In this document: piece by piece, positions 1-9,999 of the stretch
How positions within the stretch are numbered: position 1 is the first letter of the stretch
Layout: each line of letters begins with the position of its first letter
Program-made: the position numbers and the translations under genes
Assembly (NCBI GenBank): GCA_029532415.1
Contig: JAQOTA010000008.1
Span: forward strand, 62,001-126,000
Direction: 5' to 3'
Length of the DNA stretch: 64,000 nucleotides
Source: Marasmius tenuissimus
Lineage: Eukaryota; Basidiomycota; Agaricomycetes; Agaricales; Marasmiaceae
Notes under the pieces: model-generated
What the model saw: the letters and a program-made list of their open reading frames with translations, nothing else
Told to the model about the DNA's origin: nothing
Database searches by the model: none

Positions 1-3000
1 TGGCACGATTAGTCCCAGGAACTTTTCTGGGTCTGCCTCTCCTACGAGTAGTAGGTGGATCCATGGGTTCTCTATCACCCGTGGCATCTCTCCATGTAGA
101 GTTTCTCTCCATATCACGCACAATGCGCGAGGGATTATTTGGGTCTCGTTGTTCACCAAATATATTATCAGGTTGCTTAGTACCCGTCCGTTTCCTGCCT
201 GAACGCCTTGGCGGCGGAGTCTGCTCTTTACCACCCACTGGTGTAGGTGGCCTGGGAGGCTGGAACGGAGGATCAGGATCAGAGTGTTGACGTTCACCCT
301 GAGGTACAGGACCATCTCCAACATCGTCATGAGGAGATTCCGATCGCTTTGGAAGGTTCTTGGGAGGATAAAGATCGTCATCAGACGAATCATCATCACT
401 ATCCGAAGAGAAGTTGGGATTTTCACCCAATACCGGCGGTATTTCAGGGATTTCACCCACCGGGGTAAAGCCACGCGGTTTCTTATCAGAACACTTCGGG
501 AACAAATTTTCATCGAACAGAGCAGTAGCGCTTTTGAAGATACTATTGTTGGACATCTTCATGAAGACATATCCTTTCATGCCTTCCTGAAAACCAATAA
601 AGGTCATCAGTTCCGAACGCGGAGATAACTTGTTAACTCGACGCTTTTCCGGAATAAACGCATACGCTGCACATCCGAAGACTCGAAGATCCGAAACATC
701 CGGTGCACTGCCATGCAACTTCTCATGCGGGGTCAACCAACGTAAACGCTGGGACGGCGTCCGATTATGAAGTGCAACAGCGTGCAACACACAGAATTCC
801 CACCAAGAGGGTGGAAGACAAGCATCAAAGCGAAGAGCTTGAGCTTTCTCGACAATGGTCCGATTGAAACGTTCTGCACGACCATTCTGTTCCGGCGTGT
901 ATGGAATGCTGGTCAGAATTTTGATACCGTGCTCCTTCAGTACATCATCGAAGGCATCCGATTTGTACTCTCCCCCTCCATCGGACATCCATTCCTTAAT
1001 ATCAACACCGAATTGTACCTTCACCATAGCAATAAAGTCACGGAGCATCTTGACAGAGTCAGATTTACGTCGCATGAGCATTGTCCAGCCATGTGAAGTA
1101 CAGTCGTCGACAAACGACATATACCATTTGTATTTGTGGTACAACTCAGTGGGGAATTGTTTGAGGTCGGAGTGGATTTTCTCGAAGGGTTTCGAGGCAC
1201 GGGTAGTGGAGTCAGGGAACAATCTGGAGTGCATCTTTCCTTCTGCACATCCTCGGCATAACCGGGTTTTCTTCGGTTTTCGGTCGAATTCCGGGAAGTT
1301 CTTAGTATGCTTCCGAGCTTTATCCAGAGCCTTGTCTGAACAATGTCCGAAACGTCTGTGTAGAACTTTGTAGTCAACTTTATCCATTGTTGACTTGGCC
1401 ATTAAGCTACGAGCAGAGGCTTTCTGCGAGCTAACCCAAAAAATGGTTTGACCAGGCATGAGCGGATACGATACCAAAGACTGGCGTCGACCCTTTTGAT
1501 AAAAAGCCAATTTGCTAGATGATCCGCGTACTTGCAGACCACCTTGCAAGAATTCTCCGAGCGAGAGAAGTCGAATTGACAGAAGCGGAACATAATAGAC
1601 AGGATAGAGTCGCGTAATGCGTTCCTCCATACGACCGTCAGATCCTTCAACAGAATGAGAGATGAACACAGTCCCTTTCCCCTTGATTTGGATAGGGTTG
1701 TCTTTCTGTGCAGTATTTAGCTGCGGTCCATTGTTCATGGGTTCGTACTCAGCAAAATCTTCGAGATCATAAGTAAAGTGCGATGAAGCACCTGAATCGA
1801 CGATCCACTCTTGCGAGTTTCCAGTCGCCTTCTTTCCCTTACAATTGGCACATGTGGCAAAGTGATCACCAATAAATTGCGCAAATTTCATACGGGACAC
1901 GATATCCGAACTACTACGTTTAGAAGCGGCTAATAAAGCGGCGCACTGTAGGTTCGTATCAGTGTTAGAAGAAAGACTGAGATAAGGCACTTGCCTGTCA
2001 TCGTCAGATTCCTCAGATCCGATGGAGACTGAATTGTACTCAACATTGTCGGAAAAACCAGCGGCATCTGCGATCTCACTGTCAACGTCCATGGCACTTC
2101 CACTTGCAATCTCCGTACGCAAAGAATCGTTTACAGCGTTCAACGCAATACGATCCTCACGTTCAGAGTCAGAGTCCTCATAGAAAGAATCATAGAGGTC
2201 GTAAACCTTCTCGACGCTCTTAGCACGCTTTGCAGGTGGAGCAGTGGAGAAGGGACCATCAATACGATGCTTAAGGGAGGAAGAGGAAGCAGCTGCATAT
2301 CCCTGTTCCATAGGTTCAAGGACGTGGGCATACTTGGGAACACCAAGACGATCAGCAAGACTGCGAGCAGCCTGAGCATTCTCAAAAACAGTACCACCAG
2401 AGGTAGCACCGGAGAAACGCTGCATGTGGAGTGGATCCCGGGATCGGTCCGCGGGATGTACGACAGATGGAGTATCAGGAACGATGGGCGGTGATGAGAT
2501 GGACAAATGAGAGAGGGAAGCGATATGAGAATGACCCTTGTGAGAGGAGTCACCCTTGTTGTCCTGAGAATCACCCTTCTTCTTCCGGCCACGTCGGTTA
2601 TTCTTCTTCTTCTGGTCGTTGTCGTTCTTAGACTGGTTGTTATTGTTAGACGTCGACGAAGGAGGATTAGACTGCTGGTTAAACTTCGGGTCCTTGTCCT
2701 TCTTCTTGACAGAAGAGATGCGCGACGCGAGAGGAGCGGGTTTGCGGGATTCGTAGTGGTTAATGACGGCATCACGAGCCACTTCGAAAGTAAGTTCAGC
2801 TGGCGAGTTACCATTGGTAGCAAATTCACGAGCGTTGGCCCATGACTGTGGAATGATCGAGAGTAGGAGCATGGCTCTGACGAGGGTAGGAAGATCGATC
2901 TGAGCTTCAGTGAGCTGGCCGAATAAGAGTTCGAGTTTGGCAATCTCGGGAACGGGGTTACCGCCGGACAAACGAAACTCCATGACCGACTTGAAGTCAG

Positions 3001-3511
3001 CCCAAACAGACACAGAAGTCTGTTGACCATAACGAGCCTTGATCTTCTCCCAAGCACCCCAAGCCGTATCATCATCCTCGATAATACTCTGCACGGCAAT
3101 GGTGGTGGTGGCACGTAGTGCACCCATGGCTTTGAATTCATACTTCTTCCAACGTCGATTATCCTTCTCATACCTGAGAACCTCCTTTTCATACCTCTCC
3201 AGAGCGTTAGCATACTGCTCCAGGTCCCTAGCATACTGCTGCATCTGAGCGTCGGTAGGAGAGACCGTCTCCGTGCGTGTAGTTGCTTCAGTTGTAGTTG
3301 TAGCAGCAACAGTGACAGTGCGAGTAGTTGGCTTGGGTTCTGCTGGTTCTTTAGGTTTATCGGGTTCAATAGGTTCAGGATCGTCGTTGGTGTAATGGTC
3401 GTAGAACTCGTTGATCATGGCATAGGTACCAAGACCCTTGGACCACTTGCGCCAGTTGACACCGCTGAAGACTTCAACAGTGGGGATAAGGGTAGACATA
3501 ACAGGAGCCAT
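1..3511 (-). CDS. Copia gag-pol polyprotein, partial (runs off window)
   Basis: Start chosen at ATG 3511-3509, followed by a short gag N terminus containing GVNWRKWSK; upstream in-frame ATGs exist but lie in the leader. About 1170 codons are open to the window edge without a stop. Domains in order: gag with coiled, charged repeats (QYA..LERYEK) at residues 80-140; a Lys-rich basic stretch near 330; aspartic protease with WIVDSGAS near residue 571; the integrase zinc motif (H-x3-H, C-x2-C); and the integrase core with D near 780, D in SDGGGEY near 842 and E in NGRAERFN near 878. Reverse transcriptase and RNase H lie beyond the window. Gag forms the particle, protease cuts the polyprotein and integrase inserts the cDNA (family knowledge). 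Whether this copy is active cannot be judged without its missing third. Confidence 0.9.
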   Translation of the reverse strand, partial: MAPVMSTLIPTVEVFSGVNWRKWSKGLGTYAMINEFYDHYTNDDPEPIEPDKPKEPAEPKPTTRTVTVAATTTTEATTRTETVSPTDAQMQQYARDLEQYANALERYEKEVLRYEKDNRRWKKYEFKAMGALRATTTIAVQSIIEDDDTAWGAWEKIKARYGQQTSVSVWADFKSVMEFRLSGGNPVPEIAKLELLFGQLTEAQIDLPTLVRAMLLLSIIPQSWANAREFATNGNSPAELTFEVARDAVINHYESRKPAPLASRISSVKKKDKDPKFNQQSNPPSSTSNNNNQSKNDNDQKKKNNRRGRKKKGDSQDNKGDSSHKGHSHIASLSHLSISSPPIVPDTPSVVHPADRSRDPLHMQRFSGATSGGTVFENAQAARSLADRLGVPKYAHVLEPMEQGYAAASSSSLKHRIDGPFSTAPPAKRAKSVEKVYDLYDSFYEDSDSEREDRIALNAVNDSLRTEIASGSAMDVDSEIADAAGFSDNVEYNSVSIGSEESDDDRQVPYLSLSSNTDTNLQCAALLAASKRSSSDIVSRMKFAQFIGDHFATCANCKGKKATGNSQEWIVDSGASSHFTYDLEDFAEYEPMNNGPQLNTAQKDNPIQIKGKGTVFISHSVEGSDGRMEERITRLYPVYYVPLLSIRLLSLGEFLQGGLQVRGSSSKLAFYQKGRRQSLVSYPLMPGQTIFWVSSQKASARSLMAKSTMDKVDYKVLHRRFGHCSDKALDKARKHTKNFPEFDRKPKKTRLCRGCAEGKMHSRLFPDSTTRASKPFEKIHSDLKQFPTELYHKYKWYMSFVDDCTSHGWTMLMRRKSDSVKMLRDFIAMVKVQFGVDIKEWMSDGGGEYKSDAFDDVLKEHGIKILTSIPYTPEQNGRAERFNRTIVEKAQALRFDACLPPSWWEFCVLHAVALHNRTPSQRLRWLTPHEKLHGSAPDVSDLRVFGCAAYAFIPEKRRVNKLSPRSELMTFIGFQEGMKGYVFMKMSNNSIFKSATALFDENLFPKCSDKKPRGFTPVGEIPEIPPVLGENPNFSSDSDDDSSDDDLYPPKNLPKRSESPHDDVGDGPVPQGERQHSDPDPPFQPPRPPTPVGGKEQTPPPRRSGRKRTGTKQPDNIFGEQRDPNNPSRIVRDMERNSTWRDATGDREPMDPPTTRRRGRPRKVPGTNRA

Positions 3512-3828
3512 AGCGATCTGGAGTAATAAAACAACAATCAGCATAGGTTCATCATCATAGGCAATGATAAAAGAAATCACTGCACGGTCAACGGCGATAG
3601 CCATCGATTGTTGTTGAGGACATAGTCCACCATCGTCAAAACATCAATGAAGATGTCGACTTCACAGGTCCAGAACCGGTGTTAACGGTCTGCCCATCAC
3701 AACAGCGATTAAGCAGTCACGATGGTCATCGAGTGCAACGACCACAATAGCGCATCATCATAGGCAGCACACAGTAAAGGTGCACATCCTAGAGAGCTGC
3801 CATCGCAGGGCACATCGACAGGGCACCG

Positions 3829-3840
3829 GGGCCCATAACC
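3829..3840 (-). other. Copia A1 primer binding site
   Basis: The plus strand reads GGGCCCATAACC immediately before the LTR. This equals the anticodon stem-loop of eukaryotic initiator methionine tRNA (anticodon CAT), so the element strand is complementary to the middle of the tRNA rather than its 3' end. Drosophila copia is known to prime from a 5' half-fragment of the same tRNA ending near position 39. The same site is at 24001-24012 in copy A2. Confidence 0.75.
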
Positions 3841-4098
3841 TGTTGAGGCAGAGGTCCTGCCCACGCAGTGGCAGCATGGGACAGACTAGCTCACCTGGAG
3901 ATAGGCTTAGAGGCAGCAACGAGAGTAGTAAAAGTACTGGTATTGCATGTAGATACAGAGCTACTTATATACTATACAGAGGTGGCTGTATCTTCTATAA
4001 CAGGAGTGACTAGGAATAGCATAGATCATAGTAAAACGATTGAAGCATATATGCGGCCCGATACAACGGTCCATATATCCGGTAGTCCAGATTCAACA
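3841..4098 (-). repeat. Copia A1 5' LTR, 258 bp
   Basis: The plus strand starts TGTTGAGGCAG and ends GATTCAACA, giving a TGTTGA...TCAACA terminal inversion. It has the same length as the LTRs at 24013-24270 and 60914-61171 and is nearly identical to them. Confidence 0.93.
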
Positions 4099-4266
4099 AA
4101 GCACACTGTAGATTCATGTAGAGAACTACGAGCTTATATACATGTAGAGACTATAGTGAATACCATATAAGGACGACAATGAAAATGTACATATGATCAT
4201 AAGTAGAAATGATAAATGGAACAATAGTCCCGCATAATATGATGGCGGGAAGTATGAACCGGGACT
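4099..4266. other. Short AT-rich spacer between copia A1 and the next gene
   Basis: No complete gene. The stretch 4110-4155 (CATGTAGAGA.. CTTATATAC) loosely resembles the middle of the adjacent LTR (CATGTAGATA.. CTTATATAC) and may be a relic of an older LTR. An in-frame stop at 4255-4257 lies upstream of the following gene's first recognised exon. Confidence 0.4.
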
Positions 4267-6618
4267 TTGGATATACCGGGATCTAATTATAGTCCACGGA
4301 TTCAACAGGGGAAGACTTCGCCTGCGAAGGAGATACGGTTGAGGGCACTCGTCGCCTTTTTCAACAAACTCGTGAACGGATTGCTCACCGAGCGAACCGG
4401 AAGAGACGCCTATGCAGACGCTCATCCTGAGCTACTTGAGCACGCGATGCTTGAGGACGAGGATATCGACGAAGAGGGCGCGCTATCCAAGCTATGGGAT
4501 GGTTTGGATGCGAAGGATCGGGATCATTGGGACGAGGTAGCCTCTCAGAGCGTTCCGACACTCGAGTAAGTCACCTTACTATCTCACAGGGAGTAGATTG
4601 CTCACAGATAGTTCATCTAGAAACCAGCGCGGGTTCATGGCAGGGCTCCGGGCTATCATTCAGTCTTGTTTACAATCCGGCCTCCTGGGACAAGGAGGCG
4701 TTGCGGTTCTCTTTTGTTTCGATAAGGAAGAGGTTATCAATGGCATTCCGAGCACGGATGCGTTCATGTACGTTGGCATCTCGTGGATTTATTGGCCTCA
4801 ACTAATTGTCTTTTTTCGATAGGATCAACGAGTGGTCAAGCCTGAATCAAACAGTGCCGGATAGCGAGATTGTGCCCGCTGCTGAGCTCGTGTTTAATCA
4901 GCTTCACGAGAATCTTCTCAAAATCTTGAAGCAACGTGGTAAGCCGTTCAATACGATGCGTTGCTCGCAATCTAATCTCGCCTTAGGCCTCAATACCTTC
5001 ACTCTGAAGACGACCTTCCCGACTGACGACAACAAGAAGCCTCGCTTCGTGCACGTCACTGAGGAACTCTCACCAGCAAACGCGCGTGAGATCCTCTCAG
5101 ACTGGTACCAAACTCATTGGAGTAAGTGGCACGCGCTATTCATGAATGGGCCTGACTGACCTCATTACTCATAGCCAGAAGTGGTCGTATTGGCCGGGTT
5201 CGTTACGCGGACCTCAGTGCGTCGCCCAGCGAGTTCTACGATGAGAGCTGTCTTCCAACTGGCATAAAGATCCTTAACCCAGCTAAGGATGCCCGAGAGA
5301 TAGATACGGCTGAGGTCTGGAAGCTCATCGGTCACTTCGCGGCGAAGTTTGGCATTGAGGGAGAGGTCTTCGCTTTCCGCCCTGTCGACAAATTGTCTCC
5401 CGATCCACCACCCGTTTTGGCCAGTGCGGCCGAAGCAGAGGATGAATCAGAGGAAGAGGAACTGGTTGGTGCTAGCGGAACGAGCTGCGAAAAGGTAGTT
5501 GAAGAGGAATGGAAAGGAATTCAGGAGGAATCCTCAGATTCGGATACGGACTCGGACTCAGATTCAGAGTCATCGGAGTCGGAGTCGGAGTCAAAGTCAG
5601 AGCCGGCGTTCCACCCTCTCAAGGAGAACCGAGGGCAGGGACACGATCAGGTATTCACCCTCTTCTCCCCGATCTCCGTATGCAAACAACTGACGTATCT
5701 CCCTGCAGTCTTCGCCCAGTGAGGATGAGGGTGCCTCTAATGTGGTATGTCCTCTATCCAGTCGACTTTACCTATGATTGCGGGTGACTGATCACTTACA
5801 CAGGTGATGAGGAACAGTACTGATGATGGTACCGACGGCGTGAGCGACACAGTCGGTCACAACACCGGCACCAATGGCAGAATAGACGGTGATGCCAACG
5901 CCGTTAACGACGGCACCAACGGCAGCATCAACGGTTACGTCAAAGCCGCCAGCACCGATAGCAATACCGACGCCCAAGCCGCCAGCGCCGATGCCGACGT
6001 TGAGATGGTTGACAACAATTCGGCCAACCCTGTAGACTTCATCAACAACGGCATAGCCAGCGCTGGTGCGGCTGTCGCCTTCACCAACCCCGTCAACACC
6101 GACACGACTGTCAACGCCCACAACAGCAATGACAACATCCATGGGGATGGGGTGAGCCTCTCGTGCGGCATTTGAACGACATGATGCTGACATTTTGTTT
6201 CTTCTACCAGGGTACCTCGGGGTCGAAACGCCGCACGCGGAAGCATCCTTCCTTGACCACCTCTGTGGTTTCACAGCCACGTTCTTCCCGGAGAACCCGC
6301 AGCCAAACCAAAGAGGTGCCTCCACTGCCTCTGCCTCCAACGGATATGCGTTCGGCACGCCCGAAGCGTCAAAGTGCTGTCGTATCGCAGTCTTTGACGT
6401 CTGCAATTTGTGCTCCCAGGAACTCCAAGACGAACTCCAAGGCAGCTTTGTCGGGGTCAGAGATTCCCAGGGCAGCTTCGTCGGGGTCAGAGATTCCCAG
6501 GGCGGCTTCGTCGGGGTCGGGGATTATTCGTTTACCGGCTCAGAAACGCAAGCGCACGGGCGACGAAGGCGACGAGGAGAAAGTATCGGGGCGAGATATT
6601 AGGCGGAGGAACATGTAG
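4267..6618 (+). CDS. Seven-exon gene of unknown function (5' end uncertain)
   Basis: Exons 4267-4565, 4621-4767, 4823-5121, 5175-5650, 5709-5744, 5804-6151 and 6211-6618 join in phase to about 670 codons ending in TAG; introns are 53-59 nt and GT-AG. The first in-frame ATG is only at 4447, and a stop at 4255 precedes the exon. So either translation starts at 4447 or an upstream exon is missing; acceptors at 4292 and 4308 are possible. The copia A1 insertion ends only 170 bases upstream and may have removed the true 5' end. The N-terminal half (residues 1-330) is globular, with LWDGLDAKDRDHW resembling uncharacterised basidiomycete proteins. Residues 367-392 are a Ser/Asp/Glu run, followed by an Asn/Ala-rich linker. 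The C terminus is basic, with KRKR as a likely nuclear signal and a 10-residue repeat SGSEIPRAAS at 6451-6520. A nuclear role is a guess. Confidence 0.75.
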
Positions 6619-6650
6619 CCCGGTTTTTGAATCACATATACGCTCACCTT

Positions 6651-6935
6651 GAGCAATTTCTTGCCCACGTTCTTCGCTCAAGTTCGTACTTCCTTTTACT
6701 CATGTTCATACTCTCGAGTCTCTTTATCATTCGCTCAAGTCCACATTTTCCTTCACTCAAGTTCATTTTTCTCTTCGCTCAAGTCCATACTTTATGTTCG
6801 CTCAAGTCTGGCTTCTTCTCTCAAGGCTATATATTCCCTACTCAATTTTTGCTTAAGTTCCCTACCTATATCAGTACAGAGTGAATCTCAAGTTTTCTGC
6901 TCAAGTCGCTCTCAAGATTTCCTCAAGTTATTCCT
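6651..6935 (+). repeat. CTCAAGT-rich segment, partial duplicate of 7180-7425
   Basis: The sequence from CTTCGCTCAAGTTCG to CCTTAAGATATTC repeats the order of motifs seen at 7180-7425 (TACTCATGTT, TCTCGAGTCTC, CACATTTTCC, TTATGT, CAGAGTGAATCTCAAG) with scattered substitutions. The heptamer CTCAAGT or a one-base variant recurs every 15-30 bases. The apparent short reading frames are low-complexity Ser/Leu/Phe strings and are not supported as genes. Confidence 0.75.
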
Positions 6936-6938
6936 TAA

Positions 6939-7563
6939 GATATTCATTTAACCCAAACCATTCATCATGTTCCGTCCCACCTGTCCAAGTTTCAGAAACA
7001 AACGAGAATCAAGACAAAAAAAAGACTCACAGCAACAAATGACTTCTGTCCTCATGAACCCTAAGCACTCCATCTTCAGGTGTATACAAAGCTCTGGGAT
7101 GCCAAGTTGGAAGGGACTCTGAGGATAAAAAGTCAATGCACCCACTTTGTGGCAATTCATTGGTCAAATTTATACTTTCCTTTACTCATGTTTATACTCT
7201 CGAGTCTCCTTATCATTTGCTCAAGTCCACATTTTCCTTCACTCAAGTCCATTTTCCTCTTTGCTCAAGTCCATACTTTATGTACTCAAGTCTGACTTCT
7301 TCTCTCAAGGCTATTATTCCCTACTCAATTTTCGCTCAAGTTCCCTACCTACATTAGTACAGAGTGAATCTCAAGTTTTCTGCTCAAGTCGCTCTCAAGA
7401 TTTCCTCAAGTTATTCCTTAAGATATTCGTCAAGTTAATACTCAAGTTTTTTGAGGTCTACTACTTGAGCAGCATACTTGAGGGTGAAAACTTAAGGTAG
7501 AGGGCCTAAGGAGCCTCAAGGGTTTTGCCCCGATTTTGAAGGGAAGGTGGCTGTGGAGTAGTG
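6939..7563 (+). repeat. Dispersed repeat, inverted mate at 51234-51868
   Basis: This 625-base segment, from ATTCATTTAACCC to GGTGGCTGTGGAGTAG, reappears in the opposite orientation about 44 kb away. Most of it is identical; for example, the reverse frame at 6948-7160 and the forward frame at 51647-51859 give the same 70 residues. The only notable difference is near 7415-7470, where the two copies diverge. No coding capacity is recognised. It is a candidate non-autonomous element, but I could not define terminal repeats. Confidence 0.85.
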
Positions 7564-7575
7564 AAAGTTCTCTGT

Positions 7576-8205
7576 TTTCGTCTTCATGGTCCGTCGAATG
7601 TGGTCAGAGTACAGAGTTGTCTTCTGGCTTGAAGTGGATCTAGACGGTAAGAACAATGAATTTCGGCACAATCGGCGGATCAGACAAACAAGACGCACTG
7701 AGAGTCAGACAAGAAACCGAGCCTCTCGTGGTTTTGAGCTCCTCACTTGTCAGCAACTTGGACTAGCGTCGTCTGGTGTCGATAAACCTCACCTAGCTTC
7801 CTCAAAAGTAGAAGTAACGTGAGGCCTGGCAGCGATACTGAGTGCGATGATAAGATTCGTGAAAGAACTCACGAATCGAGTCTTGACTGCATCTCCACAA
7901 CAACCATCGCGATTCTTGAATGTCTGCGGGTACTGAGAGAGGTTCTGAACTTCTGACGGTATGGTGATGGTTGGGAACAAGGGAGGTGCGATTACGTGAT
8001 CAATGTTGATGGCATTTACTGTAACTTTGAGGGCGCTGGTAGGCGCGTGATACGGATTTGACGTTTGTTGTTCAAATCCGTCGTGATTGTTGAGGCACAG
8101 TTCGAATTCATAACTAGAAGCTCCTAATTCAGTGAGCGCAGCTGAAATTCAAGCACACATGTAAATATTACTCATTTGCCTCATCATTAATCTGACAGCC
8201 CCGCG
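7576..8205 (+). repeat. Dispersed unit R, 3' part (decayed copy)
   Basis: Matches 29880-30130 plus 37890-38270, and 50240-50690, through shared blocks such as GGTAAGAACAAT, GACGCACTGAGAG, AAAGAACTCACGAAT and GATTACGTGATCAATGTT. Here the unit is uninterrupted at the point where element M sits in the second copy. No reading frame is supported. The left end abuts the CTCAAGT repeat. Confidence 0.7.
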
Positions 8206-9999
8206 AAGGTCTGACTGATTGTGGGGAAAGCCCTTGGTGTAGATCGCCCACTAGTTATCCTCTGTGGTAGAGTTTCCAAGAATACTAACCGTCCAAAACC
8301 TACATGCTCACATCTAAGTAGTGTTTGGTCTTCAGATCATAGGCTGGTGGAAATCAACCAAGGTCTGGAAATGAAGTATGCTATTCCGAAAGGAGGTATT
8401 CACGCGCCACGGGGGTTGGTGAAGGTAACATCGACAGAATGGGACTCATCCTCACAATACATAATAAATCTGAGTGGTAACATGGAGCAGGAAAGTGACC
8501 ATAACAACCTTCCACCGTTCGGTCCAATTGGGAAGGTCATATGTGAGTTTGATCTCGGAGAATTGAAGTATCTGCGGCAGAATGTTGTTTTTGGTACAAC
8601 GCAGCAGTAGACATGGCGTACTCATGTCTTCCCCCTGCTCTGGGTCCCTGAACCGAGGTATCGGGGCTGTAAATTGACTCTGGAATTGTCTTGCCCGACA
8701 AACTTGTTGGGCACTCTCCGCGGAGTAGCGATTGAGTTGCAAGGTCATAGAAGTCTCCAAGAACAGAACAACGAGTATCTCACGTCTCGTGGTCCTCTCG
8801 TTTTGACCGGAGTCGATATAGCTAGCCAGAGAGGCTAATGAGTGACTATGTGGCTTTGAAGGGTCCTGTCGGCCGATGTGTAAGGTCAATCTCCATGAAA
8901 AAGTGTTCGATCGCTGCACTTTATTCATACCAAGGCGTCTAATTACGCCGTCTCAAGCGAATCCAATTGTTTTCCTTACCAGCCGATGTGAAGCTCACAG
9001 ATGTAAGTTGTAATTTTTGCGAAGTCCAGTACAAACAACAAGCACAGAAAAAAGACGTTCAGCTGTGACACCCACTCTGAATATACAACCTTTGGGTGGC
9101 AATAAACCAACGGCACCTCCCAAGCCATAGCTTTGGCTACTTCTTCGGCGAATCATATGCAATTCCCAAGAAGTATGGAGCCCATGATCGGGCCCAGAAA
9201 TATCTGGAGCCAAAGGAATAGAGGAATGACCCACAGCTGTCATAATACTTGTCTCCGGCATCATATCAGAGTAACCTCAACTCACGCAGTACGCTCGCTA
9301 TAGCCTCACACGAGAACCGCTATCCACTGAGATGAAGGTGGAGCGTCGAGTCGACGAATGTCTTTAAACCCATCTTAACGTAGCATAGGTTCCCTTGATA
9401 GGTCAACTTAGGACGTTCAGTCGAGCATGATCTCAACCGGGGCGGTCTTACAATCAAGACATGACAGGGCCCTGAGGCGCGCAAGGTCCTTGATCATATT
9501 GCACTCCTACGTTCCAGCTTTCGAATAACCAGATAGTCAATCCCGCAGGACGACCAAGAAGTGCTAGGTTTCACCTAGCCAGAGCCCTTTCCTGCTGGTG
9601 AACTTCTAACGAGGGTTTCCCCCCCGAGGCTCAACATCTGTCACCAATGCGTTCGGGCATCTGAGAAGCTGGACAGGCGGTCTATGGGCATCAACTCAGA
9701 GCAATATGATCGCGAGAAGAATGTGCTCTAACCATGATTACCGAATACTTGATCCAACAATGATGCACATCTCAACCTTCAAAATTTTCGGAAGTTTGAT
9801 CCTCATCCTCAGCGATTTCGGTCATAGGATATCTTCTCACGACCTGCTATGTATCTGGGGAAACGGGAACATGAGTACGAAGTTCAGTTGTATAGGGACA
9901 GCAATCGTACTGATGCTTTGAGTCTTCGATATCCACTCTAGTGAGCAATACGAGAGGGAACGGGCACTTCCATCAGAATAGCAGAATGCGGGCCTCTTC
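8206..9999. other. No recognised gene
   Basis: An open frame at 8221-8610 (+) starting with a non-ATG codon could code for 129 residues, but it shows no recognisable domain, intron context or paralogue in the window. The remainder has only short frames. The stretch is probably decayed intergenic or repeat sequence. Confidence 0.5.

Larger units (their letters stand above)
1..4098 (-). mobile_element. Ty1/copia element, family A copy A1 (5' part)
   Basis: Minus-strand LTR retrotransposon cut by the left window edge. Visible in element order: a 5' LTR (3841-4098), a primer binding site directly inside it, an untranslated leader, and a gag-protease-integrase frame open to base 1. It is collinear with copy A2 at a constant offset of 20173 bases, apart from one extra A near 3640. 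Unlike A2 and A3 its frame has no stop or frameshift in the visible part, so this is the best preserved copy. The bases after the LTR are AAGCA; the matching target duplication would lie outside the window. Confidence 0.93.

Noticed and set aside
2140..3369. A 409-codon minus-strand frame
   Set aside because: It is a shadow frame of copia A1 gag. The true frame is the adjacent one that carries the protease and integrase motifs and runs off the window. The similar frame at 22313-23095 in A2 is also a shadow.
5792..6406. A 204-codon minus-strand frame
   Set aside because: It is antisense to exons 6-7 of the supported plus-strand gene. Its Val/Gly-rich composition mirrors the Asn/Thr/Asp codons of that gene.
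6627..7500. Overlapping 70-117-codon frames
   Set aside because: They are low-complexity translations of the CTCAAGT repeat, are present in several frames at once, and are mirrored at 51331-51727.
8070..8090. GTTCAAATCC resembling a tRNA T-arm
   Set aside because: No acceptor stem, D-arm or anticodon arm can be formed around it; it lies in unit R.
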